Below, in pieces: positions 45,133-52,712 of a DNA stretch of 64,000 nucleotides (position 1 is its first letter; every line of letters starts with the position of its first letter). The position numbers and the translations under genes are program-made. The stretch is from Flavobacterium bernardetii (lineage in GTDB: Bacteria > Bacteroidota > Bacteroidia > Flavobacteriales > Flavobacteriaceae), in the NCBI RefSeq assembly GCF_011305415.1, contig NZ_JAANOQ010000001.1, forward strand, positions 62,001 to 126,000. Direction: 5' to 3'. The notes beneath the pieces are model-generated. The model was not told the origin of the DNA. It searched no databases and saw nothing but the letters and a program-made list of their open reading frames with translations.

Positions 45133-45154
45133 TTCCTTTTCTTAAAAAGAAAGG
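45133..45154 (-). terminator. Weak hairpin downstream of the phosphatase gene
   Basis: An imperfect stem (TCCTTTTCTT with AAGAAAGGGA) lies just past the stop of the minus-strand phosphatase gene. No long T run follows on the minus strand, so termination is only possible. Confidence 0.3.
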
Positions 45155-45161
45155 GACTGGT

Positions 45162-45620
45162 TTAGGATTTTGTAATTTTTTCTGCAATTACTTCGCAAAC
45201 TTCGTCTAACAATTTGTAAACGTGTTCAAAGCCTTGTATGTCGCCATAATAAGGATCTGGAACTTCTAAATTTTTATTGGGATGTAATTCGTTTAAAATT
45301 ACTTTTACTTTACGTTTAGCTTCTTCATTTGGTGCAATTGCCAATACATTTTTGTAATTAGAAGTATCCATTACATAAATATGATCAAAAGTTTCAAAAT
45401 CTGAAGTGCTAATTTGTCGGCATTTTTGTTGACTTATATCCACACCAAATTTCTTAGCAGTTACCACAGAACGTTTGTCTGGAGCTGTACCCACATGATA
45501 ATTTGCTGTTCCAGCACTATCAACAATGTAATTATTTGGAAGTTTAGCTTGTAAAATACCTTCAGCTAATGGCGAGCGACAAATATTGCCTAAACAAACC
45601 ATTAAAACTTTAACAGACAT
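45162..45620 (-). CDS. Low-molecular-weight protein-tyrosine phosphatase
   Basis: A 152-residue cytosolic phosphatase of the Wzb/arsenate-reductase fold. The P-loop is CLGNICRS (Cys9 to Arg15), and the general-acid Asp lies in VPDPYYGD. It can dephosphorylate tyrosine kinases such as Wzc, and so may act in parallel with the PHP phosphatase at 7957-8691. It starts 2 bp after the dnaA stop on the same strand and is thus probably co-transcribed with dnaA. Normal length. Confidence 0.93.
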   Translation of the reverse strand: MSVKVLMVCLGNICRSPLAEGILQAKLPNNYIVDSAGTANYHVGTAPDKRSVVTAKKFGVDISQQKCRQISTSDFETFDHIYVMDTSNYKNVLAIAPNEEAKRKVKVILNELHPNKNLEVPDPYYGDIQGFEHVYKLLDEVCEVIAEKITKS

Positions 45621-45622
45621 GT

Positions 45623-47053
45623 TTAAATACTTAGCTTTTTGTTAATGTCTTCTACAAACTTTTTAAATTGTTTGTCTGTAGATACCAAGTTATCAACCGT
45701 TTTTACAGCGTGTAAAACCGTAGCGTGATCTCTATCTCCAATTTGTGCACCAATATTAGCTAGAGAGGCTTTAGTGAATTTTTTAGAGAAGTACATCGCT
45801 AATTGACGCGCTTGAACAATATGACGTTTTCTGGTTTTAGATTTTAAAGTTTCCGTGTCTAATTGGAAATAATCTGAAACCACTTTTTGAATATAGTCGA
45901 TAGAAATTTCGCGTTTGATATTTTTTACAAACTTTTCTACCACTTGTTTGGCTAATTCTAAATTTACTTCACGTTTGTTGAAAGAAGATTGTGCAATTAA
46001 TGAAATAATAGCACCTTCTAATTCTCTAACATTCGATTTAATATGTTTGGCAACGTATTCTAAAATTTCTTCTGGCATTTCTACACCATCTCTGTACAAA
46101 ATATTTCTTAAGATAGAAATTCTTGTTTCATAATCTGGTTGGTGTAATTCTGCAGATAATCCCCATTTGAAACGAGATAATAAACGTTGTTCAATATCTT
46201 GCATGTCAACAGGCGCTTTATCTGAAGTTAAGATAACTTGCTTTCCGTTTTGGTGTAAGTAATTGAAAATGTGGAAAAATACATCTTGTGTTCCGGCTTT
46301 ACCAGATAAAAATTGCACATCATCAATAATTAAAACATCAATTAATTGATAGAAGTGAATGAAATCATTTCTAGTGTTTTTCTTTACTGATTCGATATAT
46401 TGTTGCGTGAAAATTTCAGCAGAAATATATAAAACAGTTTTTTCTGGATATTTATCTTTAATTTCTACACCAATTGCGTGGGCCAAATGCGTTTTACCTA
46501 ATCCAACACCTCCAAAAATTAATAAAGGGTTAAAAGACGTTCCGCCTGGTTTATTTGCAACTGCCATACCAGCACTTCTAGATAATCTGTTAGAATCACC
46601 TTCTAAAAAGTTATCAAAGCTATAATTGGCATTTAATTGCGATTCGATTTTTACATTTCTGATACCAGGAATAATAAACGGATTTTTTAATTCCGGATTT
46701 TTGTTAACAACTGGTACATCAATTTCTTGAGTTTTAACAGAACTACGGTGTGTACTAGGAATTTGCTCTGTAAATGGAAGTTTATTTCCATAAGTGTTTT
46801 CCATTTTAATTTTATACACTAGCTTTGCTTGGTTTCCAAGTTCTTTAGTTAAAGCTGTTTTTAAAATTATGACATAGTGCTCTTCAAGCCACTCGTAGAA
46901 AAATTTACTAGGTACTTGAATATGTAAAGCATTGTCTTCTGATAGGCTAATTGCCACAATCGGTTCAAACCAAGTTTTGTAGGCTTGTTCCTGAATGTTG
47001 TCCTTTATAAAAGACAGACAATTATTCCAAACAGATTTTGCTGCTTTAGTCAT
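45623..47053 (-). CDS. dnaA: Chromosomal replication initiator protein DnaA
   Basis: A 476-residue AAA+ initiator. The N-terminal domain (WNNCLSFIKDNIQEQAYKTW), Walker A GGVGLGKTH, Walker B VLIIDDVQFLSGK and the C-terminal DNA-binding helix-turn-helix with GDRDHATVLHAVKTV are intact. It binds DnaA boxes and opens oriC. No dnaN or typical cluster of DnaA boxes is adjacent, so the replication origin is probably not here. Followed on the same strand by the tyrosine phosphatase gene. Confidence 0.97.
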   Translation of the reverse strand: MTKAAKSVWNNCLSFIKDNIQEQAYKTWFEPIVAISLSEDNALHIQVPSKFFYEWLEEHYVIILKTALTKELGNQAKLVYKIKMENTYGNKLPFTEQIPSTHRSSVKTQEIDVPVVNKNPELKNPFIIPGIRNVKIESQLNANYSFDNFLEGDSNRLSRSAGMAVANKPGGTSFNPLLIFGGVGLGKTHLAHAIGVEIKDKYPEKTVLYISAEIFTQQYIESVKKNTRNDFIHFYQLIDVLIIDDVQFLSGKAGTQDVFFHIFNYLHQNGKQVILTSDKAPVDMQDIEQRLLSRFKWGLSAELHQPDYETRISILRNILYRDGVEMPEEILEYVAKHIKSNVRELEGAIISLIAQSSFNKREVNLELAKQVVEKFVKNIKREISIDYIQKVVSDYFQLDTETLKSKTRKRHIVQARQLAMYFSKKFTKASLANIGAQIGDRDHATVLHAVKTVDNLVSTDKQFKKFVEDINKKLSI

Positions 47054-47115
47054 AGTTTTTAATTTTTTTATAGTTTTTTGTAGTCTAATTCAGAATAAAA
47101 ACTAATCAATTTTTA

Positions 47116-47124
47116 TGTTGATAA
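47116..47124 (-). promoter_or_regulatory. DnaA-box-like sequence upstream of dnaA
   Basis: TTATCAACA on the minus strand differs at one base from the TTATCCACA consensus. It lies 63 bp before the dnaA start in a 227-bp divergent gap (47054-47280) and could serve autoregulation. Single site only. Confidence 0.3.
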
Positions 47125-47280
47125 GTGTTTCATATTAGGAAGGCAAATATGTGAACAATTTTCTGTAAAAAAAAATGAATTGCTATTGTAAATTAAAAAT
47201 TATTGTTGTAAACAGAATTAAGAGTTGTTTAATGATTTCTTAACATAAAATTTTTAGGATTTTAAATATAAAATAATATA

Positions 47281-47685
47281 ATGAAAGAATACGAATTTAC
47301 GGTACGAGTTAGGTATGCAGAAACAGATCAAATGGGCGTGGTGTACCACGGTAATTATGCTCAGTACTTTGAAATGGGTAGAGTAGAGTGGTTAAGAAAT
47401 TTAGGAATTTCCTATAAATGGATGGAAGAAAACGGCGTTATGCTTCCCGTAGTTTCATTGCAAATGAACTATAAAAAACCAGCTCGTTATGACGATTTAT
47501 TACGCGTAAAAACGATCTTAAAAAGTCAGACTTCTGTTAAGATAGAATTTGATTATGAGATTTATAATGCCGAAAATCACTTGTTAACAACTGGTTATTC
47601 GATGTTGGTTTTTGTGGATATGAAATCGGGTAGACCGATGGTTCCTCCTTCGTATGTAACTGAAAAAATAAATCAATTATTATAA
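47281..47685 (+). CDS. Acyl-CoA thioesterase, YbgC/4-hydroxybenzoyl-CoA type hotdog
   Basis: A 134-residue hotdog-fold thioesterase. The start VRVRYAETDQMGVVYHGNY carries the catalytic Asp (in ETDQMG) and the long helix YAQYFEMGRVEWLRNLG. These enzymes hydrolyse short- or medium-chain acyl-CoA; in other bacteria YbgC is tied to the Tol-Pal cluster, but no tol genes are near. It is divergent from dnaA and 1 bp from the next gene, so they form a two-gene operon. Confidence 0.92.
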   Translation: MKEYEFTVRVRYAETDQMGVVYHGNYAQYFEMGRVEWLRNLGISYKWMEENGVMLPVVSLQMNYKKPARYDDLLRVKTILKSQTSVKIEFDYEIYNAENHLLTTGYSMLVFVDMKSGRPMVPPSYVTEKINQLL

Positions 47686-47686
47686 G

Positions 47687-48442
47687 ATGGATTTAACCGA
47701 ATTTGATCGCTTATTTGATAAAGAAAATTATAAAAGACATCCGTGGGAAATTTCACGAAGGGATGTAATGTTTCAATTATTAAAATCTTCTAAAATTAAG
47801 TTTCCTGTAAAACGAATTGTTGATATTGGCGGTGGTGATGCTTTTATAATTAATGAAATTTATAAACAAAATCTTGCCGAAGAATATTTTACCATTGATA
47901 CCGCTTATTCTCCAGAAATCATTTCGCAATTAAAAACGAATTATGGAGAAAATCCTATTCAGTATGTGCAAAACTTAACGGATTATTTAGCGAATTTTTC
48001 TTCTGAAGAAAATACATTGTTTTTATGTATGGATGTTTTAGAACATTTAGAAAATGAAGACGTAATTTTAAATCATCTAACTCAAAAAAACAATTATTTC
48101 TTGTTTGCCGTTCCAGCATTTCAATCGGTTTTTTCTAATCACGATGTATTACTTGGACATTACAGAAGATATAATTTAAACCAATTGCAACAAGTTTTAA
48201 AGCAACATCATTTCCAAATTCAAGATAAAGGCTATTATTTTACGTCGTTATTATTTGTAAGATGGTTGGAAAGTATTTTCAATAAAAATAAAAAAGCATC
48301 TATTGATAATTGGACAGGAAGTACATTTAAATCCAAGATAATTACTTCAGTGTTGCAACTCGATTTTGGTTTTACGCAGTTGTTGCAAAAATTCGGAATT
48401 AGAATTTACGGGTTATCGTGTTATTGTATTTGTAAGAAGTAA
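47687..48442 (+). CDS. Class I SAM-dependent methyltransferase
   Basis: A 251-residue methyltransferase. The SAM-binding motif I is RIVDIGGGDAFIINEI (about 43-58), followed by FTIDTAYSPE (motif II acid) and LFLCMDVLEHLENED (motif IV). The C-terminal half, with HYRRYNLNQLQQVLKQHHF, is typical of small-molecule methyltransferases of the Methyltransf_11/12 type. Substrate unknown. It follows the thioesterase at 1 bp and ends convergently, 5 bp from the YigZ gene. Confidence 0.85.
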   Translation: MDLTEFDRLFDKENYKRHPWEISRRDVMFQLLKSSKIKFPVKRIVDIGGGDAFIINEIYKQNLAEEYFTIDTAYSPEIISQLKTNYGENPIQYVQNLTDYLANFSSEENTLFLCMDVLEHLENEDVILNHLTQKNNYFLFAVPAFQSVFSNHDVLLGHYRRYNLNQLQQVLKQHHFQIQDKGYYFTSLLFVRWLESIFNKNKKASIDNWTGSTFKSKIITSVLQLDFGFTQLLQKFGIRIYGLSCYCICKK

Positions 48443-48447
48443 TAAGT

Positions 48448-49071
48448 TTACTCTTCAACTTCTTTAATCTCAATTTCAAATAAAGTAGAAAAAATGTCAA
48501 ATATTTGTTTGGCATTTTTTTTTCTAGTGGCGATTTCAATTTCGCAATTCAATTCCATTTTCTGATTCACAATATCAATATTTTTTTCTTTTATAATTCG
48601 CATGACTTTATTCATGTTTTTGTAATCGAAAGTAATTTTAAAATGTTTGTCAATAGTTTTTTCAACAATATCGGCTTCTTCTAAAGTAAGCTGCGCTGTA
48701 GTTTTATATGCCGAAATTAAGCCGCCAACACCTAGTTTTACACCACCAAAATATCGAACAACCACAATTAATACATTCGTAATGTCAAACGACTGAATTT
48801 GTCCGTAAATAGGCATTCCGGCAGAATTACTAGGTTCGCCATCGTCATTAGCTCTAAACTTAATATTTTCCGTGCCAATTTGATACGCATAACACCAATG
48901 GCGTGCGGAAAAATGGTCTTTTTTTAGATTTTCTATTTGAGTTTTAACTTCATTTTCAGAAGTAATTGGAAAAGCGTAACCTATAAATTTGCTGTTTTTT
49001 TCTTTGAATAAAATGTTTTCAACAGCGTAATCAATGGTATTGTAGGTGTCTTTAATTTCGGAATCTTGCAA
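48448..49071 (-). CDS. YigZ/IMPACT family protein
   Basis: A 207-residue protein of the UPF0029 family. The conserved N-terminal domain contains SKFIGYAFPI, HWCYAYQIG, DDGEPSNSAGMPI and VVVRYFGGVKLGVGGLISAY; the C-terminal 70 residues form the DUF1949 ferredoxin-like domain. Function in bacteria is unclear; eukaryotic IMPACT affects translation control. It is the third gene of a ribD-HAD-yigZ run on the minus strand, 3 bp after the HAD gene. Confidence 0.92.
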   Translation of the reverse strand: MQDSEIKDTYNTIDYAVENILFKEKNSKFIGYAFPITSENEVKTQIENLKKDHFSARHWCYAYQIGTENIKFRANDDGEPSNSAGMPIYGQIQSFDITNVLIVVVRYFGGVKLGVGGLISAYKTTAQLTLEEADIVEKTIDKHFKITFDYKNMNKVMRIIKEKNIDIVNQKMELNCEIEIATRKKNAKQIFDIFSTLFEIEIKEVEE

Positions 49072-49074
49072 TTT

Positions 49075-49677
49075 TTATAATATTTTTTTATCAAATAAAT
49101 TGGTCACATCTTCTTGTCCAACTATTATTTGCCATGTATTTATGCCTAATGATTTAGCAGCTTCAATATGTTCTAAAGTGTCGTCAACAAAAAGTGTTTT
49201 GGCTGGTTTTAAATTGTTTTGCTGAATAATTAAATTAAAAACTGCTTCTTCTGGTTTTCTCACTTTCGTTTCGTACGAAAAATAAATTTTATTAAAATGA
49301 GCATAAAATTCTCGGGCAAAAGTTAATCCAACACGATGTTCAAATTTGTCAATATGTGTTGGATTGGTATTACTCAATAAAAAGATATCATACTTGTTTT
49401 GTAGTTTTTCTAAAAACTCTAATCTTTCTAATGGAAAATCTCCAATTATGGCATTCCAAGCGTCTCTAATTTCAGATAATTCATGATTGGGTAAATATTT
49501 CTGAATGGCCTTCATAAAGTGAAGCTCGTCCATTTTTCCTGTCTCAAATAAAATGGTTTTAGCTTTTAAATCGTCATTCCATTCGTTTAATCCCAATTTT
49601 TTAAATGCATCAACACTTGCTTGATGATTCAAGTTTAAAAACACATCTCCTAAATCAAAAATAATGGCTTCAATCAT
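49075..49677 (-). CDS. HAD superfamily hydrolase (subfamily IA)
   Basis: A 200-residue haloacid dehalogenase-like phosphatase. Motif I is IFDLGDVFLNL, where the second Asp of the usual DxD is replaced by Gly-Asp spacing (nucleophile Asp8); motif II LLSNTNPTH; motif III Lys in YETKVRKPE; motif IV LFVDDTLEHIEAA. The cap domain inserts after motif I. Because it overlaps ribD by 8 bp it may be the missing 5-amino-6-(5-phosphoribitylamino)uracil phosphatase of riboflavin synthesis, an inference from position only. Confidence 0.88.
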   Translation of the reverse strand: MIEAIIFDLGDVFLNLNHQASVDAFKKLGLNEWNDDLKAKTILFETGKMDELHFMKAIQKYLPNHELSEIRDAWNAIIGDFPLERLEFLEKLQNKYDIFLLSNTNPTHIDKFEHRVGLTFAREFYAHFNKIYFSYETKVRKPEEAVFNLIIQQNNLKPAKTLFVDDTLEHIEAAKSLGINTWQIIVGQEDVTNLFDKKIL

Positions 49678-50713
49678 AATTTGTGTATATTTTTAATTGG
49701 TTATTTTTGATTTTAACTTCTTGAATTGGTTTAAAATTAAAATCAGGTTTTTTTACGCCTTCAATACTATTATTTTCTGAAATAAAGATTTTTGCTTCAT
49801 CCCACAAATTGCTATCAATAAACTGTTGTAAAGTAAATGTACCACCTTCTATAATAACGGATTGAATATTTTTATCATATAAACTTGTTAAAATATTCGA
49901 AATTAAAAGGGTATCAAATATACTAAATTCATAAATACAATTTTCCGAATTTACATAATTTTCTTCTTCTGTAAAAATTATTGTAGGATTTTTTTTGTTT
50001 TTCACATTATAATCAGCCGGAATTTTATTCGTTTTATCTATAATAATTCGAGTAGGGTGGTTTCCAAACCAATCTCTGGCATCTAAATTAGGATTGTCCT
50101 TTAAAACCGTATTCGTACCCACCAAAATAGCTTGTTCTTCCGTACGATATTTATGCACTAATTGTCTAGAATATGGATTAGAAATAGCAATTGAAGTTTT
50201 TGATTCATTGACTAAAGGTGCAATAAATCCATCAGCTGTTTCTGCCCATTTTAAGATAATATAAGGTCTTTTTTTGTTGTGAAAAGTAAAAAAACGTTTA
50301 TTGATTTCTAAACATTCCTTTTCTAAAACATTCAAAATGACTTTGCAACCAGCATTAGTTAATTTCTCAATACCTTTTCCAGCGACTTCCGAAAAACTAT
50401 CGATGCAACCAATAACAACTTTCGGGATTTTATGTTCAATAATTAAATTGGCACATGGTGGCGTTTTTCCAAAATGACTACAGGGTTCTAAATTTACATA
50501 AATAGTACTTTCAGAAAGTAAATCTTTGTTTTTAACAGCGTTTATAGCGTTCACTTCTGCATGAGGTTCGCCCGCTTTTTTGTGCCAACCTTCACCAATT
50601 ATTTTTCCATTGTGTACAATCACACTTCCTACTAACGGATTCGGATAGGTAGTTCCCAAACCATTTTTAGCCAATTGCAAACAACGTTTCATGTAAATTT
50701 CATGCTTGTCCAT
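49670..50713 (-). CDS. ribD: Bifunctional riboflavin deaminase/reductase RibD
   Basis: A 347-residue enzyme for two early steps of riboflavin synthesis: deamination of the pyrimidine and reduction of the ribosyl side chain. The zinc deaminase domain has HAEVNAINAV and PCSHFGKTPPC, and the reductase domain starts with RPYIILKWAETADGFIAP. Length matches the family. It overlaps the HAD phosphatase gene by 8 bp. A TAAATTTG box ends 5 bp before its ATG, so the transcript may be nearly leaderless. Confidence 0.95.
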   Translation of the reverse strand: MDKHEIYMKRCLQLAKNGLGTTYPNPLVGSVIVHNGKIIGEGWHKKAGEPHAEVNAINAVKNKDLLSESTIYVNLEPCSHFGKTPPCANLIIEHKIPKVVIGCIDSFSEVAGKGIEKLTNAGCKVILNVLEKECLEINKRFFTFHNKKRPYIILKWAETADGFIAPLVNESKTSIAISNPYSRQLVHKYRTEEQAILVGTNTVLKDNPNLDARDWFGNHPTRIIIDKTNKIPADYNVKNKKNPTIIFTEEENYVNSENCIYEFSIFDTLLISNILTSLYDKNIQSVIIEGGTFTLQQFIDSNLWDEAKIFISENNSIEGVKKPDFNFKPIQEVKIKNNQLKIYTNYD

Positions 50714-50717
50714 CTTA

Positions 50718-50725
50718 CAAATTTA
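50718..50725 (-). promoter_or_regulatory. Candidate -7 element of ribD, TAAATTTG
   Basis: Exact TAnnTTTG on the minus strand ending 5 bp before the ribD ATG. No TTTG at 19-21 bp was checked as convincing. Faces away from the GNAT promoter box at 50740. Confidence 0.45.
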
Positions 50726-50739
50726 GTACTTTTACATTT

Positions 50740-50747
50740 TATATTTG
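50740..50747 (+). promoter_or_regulatory. Candidate -7 element of the GNAT gene, TATATTTG
   Basis: Exact TAnnTTTG ending 3 bp before the ATG at 50751. If used, transcription would begin at or next to the start codon and the mRNA would be leaderless. Confidence 0.4.
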
Positions 50748-50750
50748 CAA

Positions 50751-51263
50751 ATGAACTACACAATACGAAAAATTGAACCTAAAGATAACTTGAAAATTGC
50801 TTCTGTTATCCGAAATATATTTGAAGAATTAGACGCGCCAAAAGTCGGAACCGCTTATGCCGATCCACATTTAAACACCTTATTTGAAGTCTATCAAGCT
50901 GAAAATGAAATTTATTTTGTTGTAGAGATAAGTCGCGACTTGTCTCTACAACAAAATGATGAGTCAATTATTTTAGGTGGTTGTGGTATTGGAAATCTAA
51001 TTGACTCCAAATTTAAAATATGCGAATTGCAAAAAATGTATTTAGCAAAAGAAGCGCGAGGAAAAGGAATTGCTCAAGAATTAATGGAGAAATGTTTAGA
51101 ATTTGCCAAACAAGTAGGTTACGATAAATGTTATATTGAAACTTTGCCTTTTATGAAAGACGCTCAAAAATTGTATATAAAATCAGGTTTTACTTATATT
51201 GATGCGCCAATGGGTTCAACCGGACATAATGCTTGTGATGTCTTTATGATAAAGGATTTGTAA
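50751..51263 (+). CDS. GNAT family N-acetyltransferase with an in-frame palindrome insertion
   Basis: A 170-residue acetyltransferase. The N-terminus MNYTIRKIEPKDNLKIASVI and the acetyl-CoA loop YLAKEARGKGIAQELM (Q/RxxGxG/A type) are clear, and GYDKCYIETLPFMKDAQKLY completes the fold. I choose ATG 50751 over a TTG two codons upstream. Residues 57-67 (VVEISRDLSLQ) are encoded by a 30-bp near-perfect palindrome at 50921-50950; with the following QNDES they sit where relatives usually have a short turn between the strands ending in FVVE and starting IILGGCGI. Substrate unknown. The fold core should survive since the insertion is in a loop. Confidence 0.88.
   Translation: MNYTIRKIEPKDNLKIASVIRNIFEELDAPKVGTAYADPHLNTLFEVYQAENEIYFVVEISRDLSLQQNDESIILGGCGIGNLIDSKFKICELQKMYLAKEARGKGIAQELMEKCLEFAKQVGYDKCYIETLPFMKDAQKLYIKSGFTYIDAPMGSTGHNACDVFMIKDL
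50921..50950 (+). repeat. REP-related 30-bp palindrome inside the GNAT gene
   Basis: The 15-bp arms (TGTAGAGATAAGTCG and CGACTTGTCTCTACA) match except for one T-G wobble. The inner 20 bp (AGATAAGTCGCGACTTGTCT, 50926-50945 with GTAG just before it) correspond to the REP of 44227-44630; two base pairs are changed on both arms, which is compensatory. In frame, no stop. Confidence 0.85.
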
Positions 51264-51271
51264 AAGATTTA

Positions 51272-51319
51272 ACACAGATTGTCACAAATTTTCACGGATT
51301 AGATGGTGATAATCTGTGT
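51272..51319 (+). repeat. Imperfect palindrome, ACACAGATTGTCAC...GTGATAATCTGTGT
   Basis: Two 14-bp arms (51272-51285 and 51306-51319) pair with a single G-T wobble around a 20-bp loop. It occupies the 72-bp gap between the GNAT and prmC genes and looks like a dispersed palindromic element; it could also stop transcription, though no T run follows. Confidence 0.6.
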
Positions 51320-51335
51320 CTAAAAACTTAATGAT

Positions 51336-52232
51336 ATGCAAATTAAAAATTTAAAAAAATATTTTTTCTCTGAATTACAAAACATTCAGGAAGACTCGGA
51401 AATAGAAAGTTTCTTTTTCATTTTAACCGAATATTTACATGATTTAAAAAGAATTGATGTTTCCTTAAATCCAGATTTTGAAGTTTCTGAAGCGGATTTA
51501 GTGAAATGGAATACTATCATTTCGGAATTAAAAACCGAAAAACCAATCCAATATATTACTGGTGAAACTTGGTTTTATGGCTATCGTTTTGAAGTCAATG
51601 AAAACACTTTAATTCCTCGTCCAGAAACAGAAGAATTAGTGGAGTGGATTATAGAAAGTCAAAAGTCAAAAGTCAAAAGTCAAAAGTCAAAAACTGAAAA
51701 TCTAACAATCCAACAATCTAACAATTTAAGTATTCTAGATATTGGAACAGGTTCTGGTTGTATTCCGATTTCACTTAAAAAAGAAATTCCGAATGCGATA
51801 GTTTCTGCGATCGATGTTTCAGAAAAAGCATTAGAAATGGCTAAAAAGAATGCTTTTGATAATGAAGTAGAAGTGAATTTTATGCTGAAAAATATTTTAG
51901 AAACAGACTCACTTGTTGAAAAATATGATGTCATTGTTTCTAATCCACCTTATGTTCGAAATTTAGAAAAACAAGAAATTAAAAAGAATGTGTTGGATTA
52001 CGAACCGCATTTGGCTTTGTTTGTGGAAGATACAGATGCGTTATTGTTTTACAGAAAAATAGCAGAACTAGCTTTAACAGGTTTAACTCCAAAAAGAAAA
52101 CTATTCTTTGAAATTAATCAATATTTAGGAAAAGAAACCGTTGAATTATTAGAAAACTTAGGTTTCAAGAATATCGAATTGCGTAAAGATTTTGTGGGTA
52201 ATGACAGAATGATTTGTTGTGAAGCCCCCTAA
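51336..52232 (+). CDS. prmC: Peptide chain release factor N5-glutamine methyltransferase PrmC
   Basis: A 298-residue methyltransferase that modifies the GGQ glutamine of release factors. The N-terminal helical domain, the TGETWFYGYRFEVN and LIPRPETEELVEW segments, SAM motif ILDIGTGSGCIPISL and the catalytic SNPPYV are intact. Between VEWII and ILDIG, where relatives have a short linker, about 24 residues (from 108 to 131, rich in Ser, Gln and Lys) are encoded by heptad AAAAGTC repeats followed by AATCTAAC octads. The final residues EAP and the stop lie in a separate C-rich repeat at 52225. Both insertions avoid the catalytic core. Confidence 0.93.
   Translation: MQIKNLKKYFFSELQNIQEDSEIESFFFILTEYLHDLKRIDVSLNPDFEVSEADLVKWNTIISELKTEKPIQYITGETWFYGYRFEVNENTLIPRPETEELVEWIIESQKSKVKSQKSKTENLTIQQSNNLSILDIGTGSGCIPISLKKEIPNAIVSAIDVSEKALEMAKKNAFDNEVEVNFMLKNILETDSLVEKYDVIVSNPPYVRNLEKQEIKKNVLDYEPHLALFVEDTDALLFYRKIAELALTGLTPKRKLFFEINQYLGKETVELLENLGFKNIELRKDFVGNDRMICCEAP
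51654..51730 (+). repeat. Heptad and octad tandem repeats inside prmC
   Basis: About five copies of AAAAGTC (51654-51688) are followed by AATCTAAC, AATCCAAC, AATCTAAC and a decayed copy (51699-51730). Both arrays are in frame and together encode a hydrophilic linker in PrmC. Confidence 0.85.
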
Positions 52233-52247
52233 CCCCAAAGGGGGAAA
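52225..52247 (+). repeat. C-rich/G-rich hairpin element at the end of prmC
   Basis: CCCCCTAACCCCAAAGGGGG can fold into a CCCCC/GGGGG hairpin. The TAA within it is the prmC stop codon. This word resembles a widely scattered intergenic element of flavobacteria, which is from general familiarity and not from a search. Confidence 0.6.
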
Positions 52248-52285
52248 TTGAAAGATTGTAAAATTTAATTCAAAATATTTTTAAA

Positions 52286-52648
52286 TTATAATCCATCACG
52301 TTTGATAGAATATTCGATGTATTTTTCATCAAATTCTAATTCTAAAGCTAGTCGAAGCAAAGCTGAATAGGAAAACCAAAATTTATTTTTGATTCTTTCG
52401 TTTACAAATTCTTCGCCAAATTCTTCTTTGTAGGAGTTAATTTCAGATTCTTCCAATTCTTCTGAATCTATTTCTAAAAGACTTTCTTTATGTTTAACTA
52501 TTAAATTTTCTAAAGTACTCTTAGTGTCAATTCCAAAATCTAATAATTCTTGTAATTCCTCAGCATAATCTGTTTCGAAAAAGTCATTTTGTTTAGGTAG
52601 GGTTTGCGATAGAACGGAATAAATTTCGTTTTGATTTAATTTTTCCAA
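52286..52648 (-). CDS. Conserved hypothetical acidic protein, 120 residues
   Basis: I do not recognise a family. The protein is helical and acidic (SEELEESEINSYKEEFGEEFVNERIK in parts), without signal peptide or membrane span. It starts at ATG (MEKLNQNEIYSVLSQTLP) and ends convergently to prmC. Codon use and base composition look like the neighbours. A 64-bp gap with GAATTTT heptads (about 52690-52709) separates it from the upstream permease gene on the same strand. Confidence 0.6.
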   Translation of the reverse strand: MEKLNQNEIYSVLSQTLPKQNDFFETDYAEELQELLDFGIDTKSTLENLIVKHKESLLEIDSEELEESEINSYKEEFGEEFVNERIKNKFWFSYSALLRLALELEFDEKYIEYSIKRDGL

Positions 52649-52712
52649 GATTTAATGATTTTTAATGATGAATAATGAACTTGTAACAACGAATTTTGAA
52701 TTTTGAAATTTT

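Noticed and set aside
47054..47280. Replication origin beside dnaA
   Set aside because: Only one DnaA-box-like site was seen, no dnaN or AT-rich unwinding repeat cluster, and origins in this phylum are often far from dnaA.
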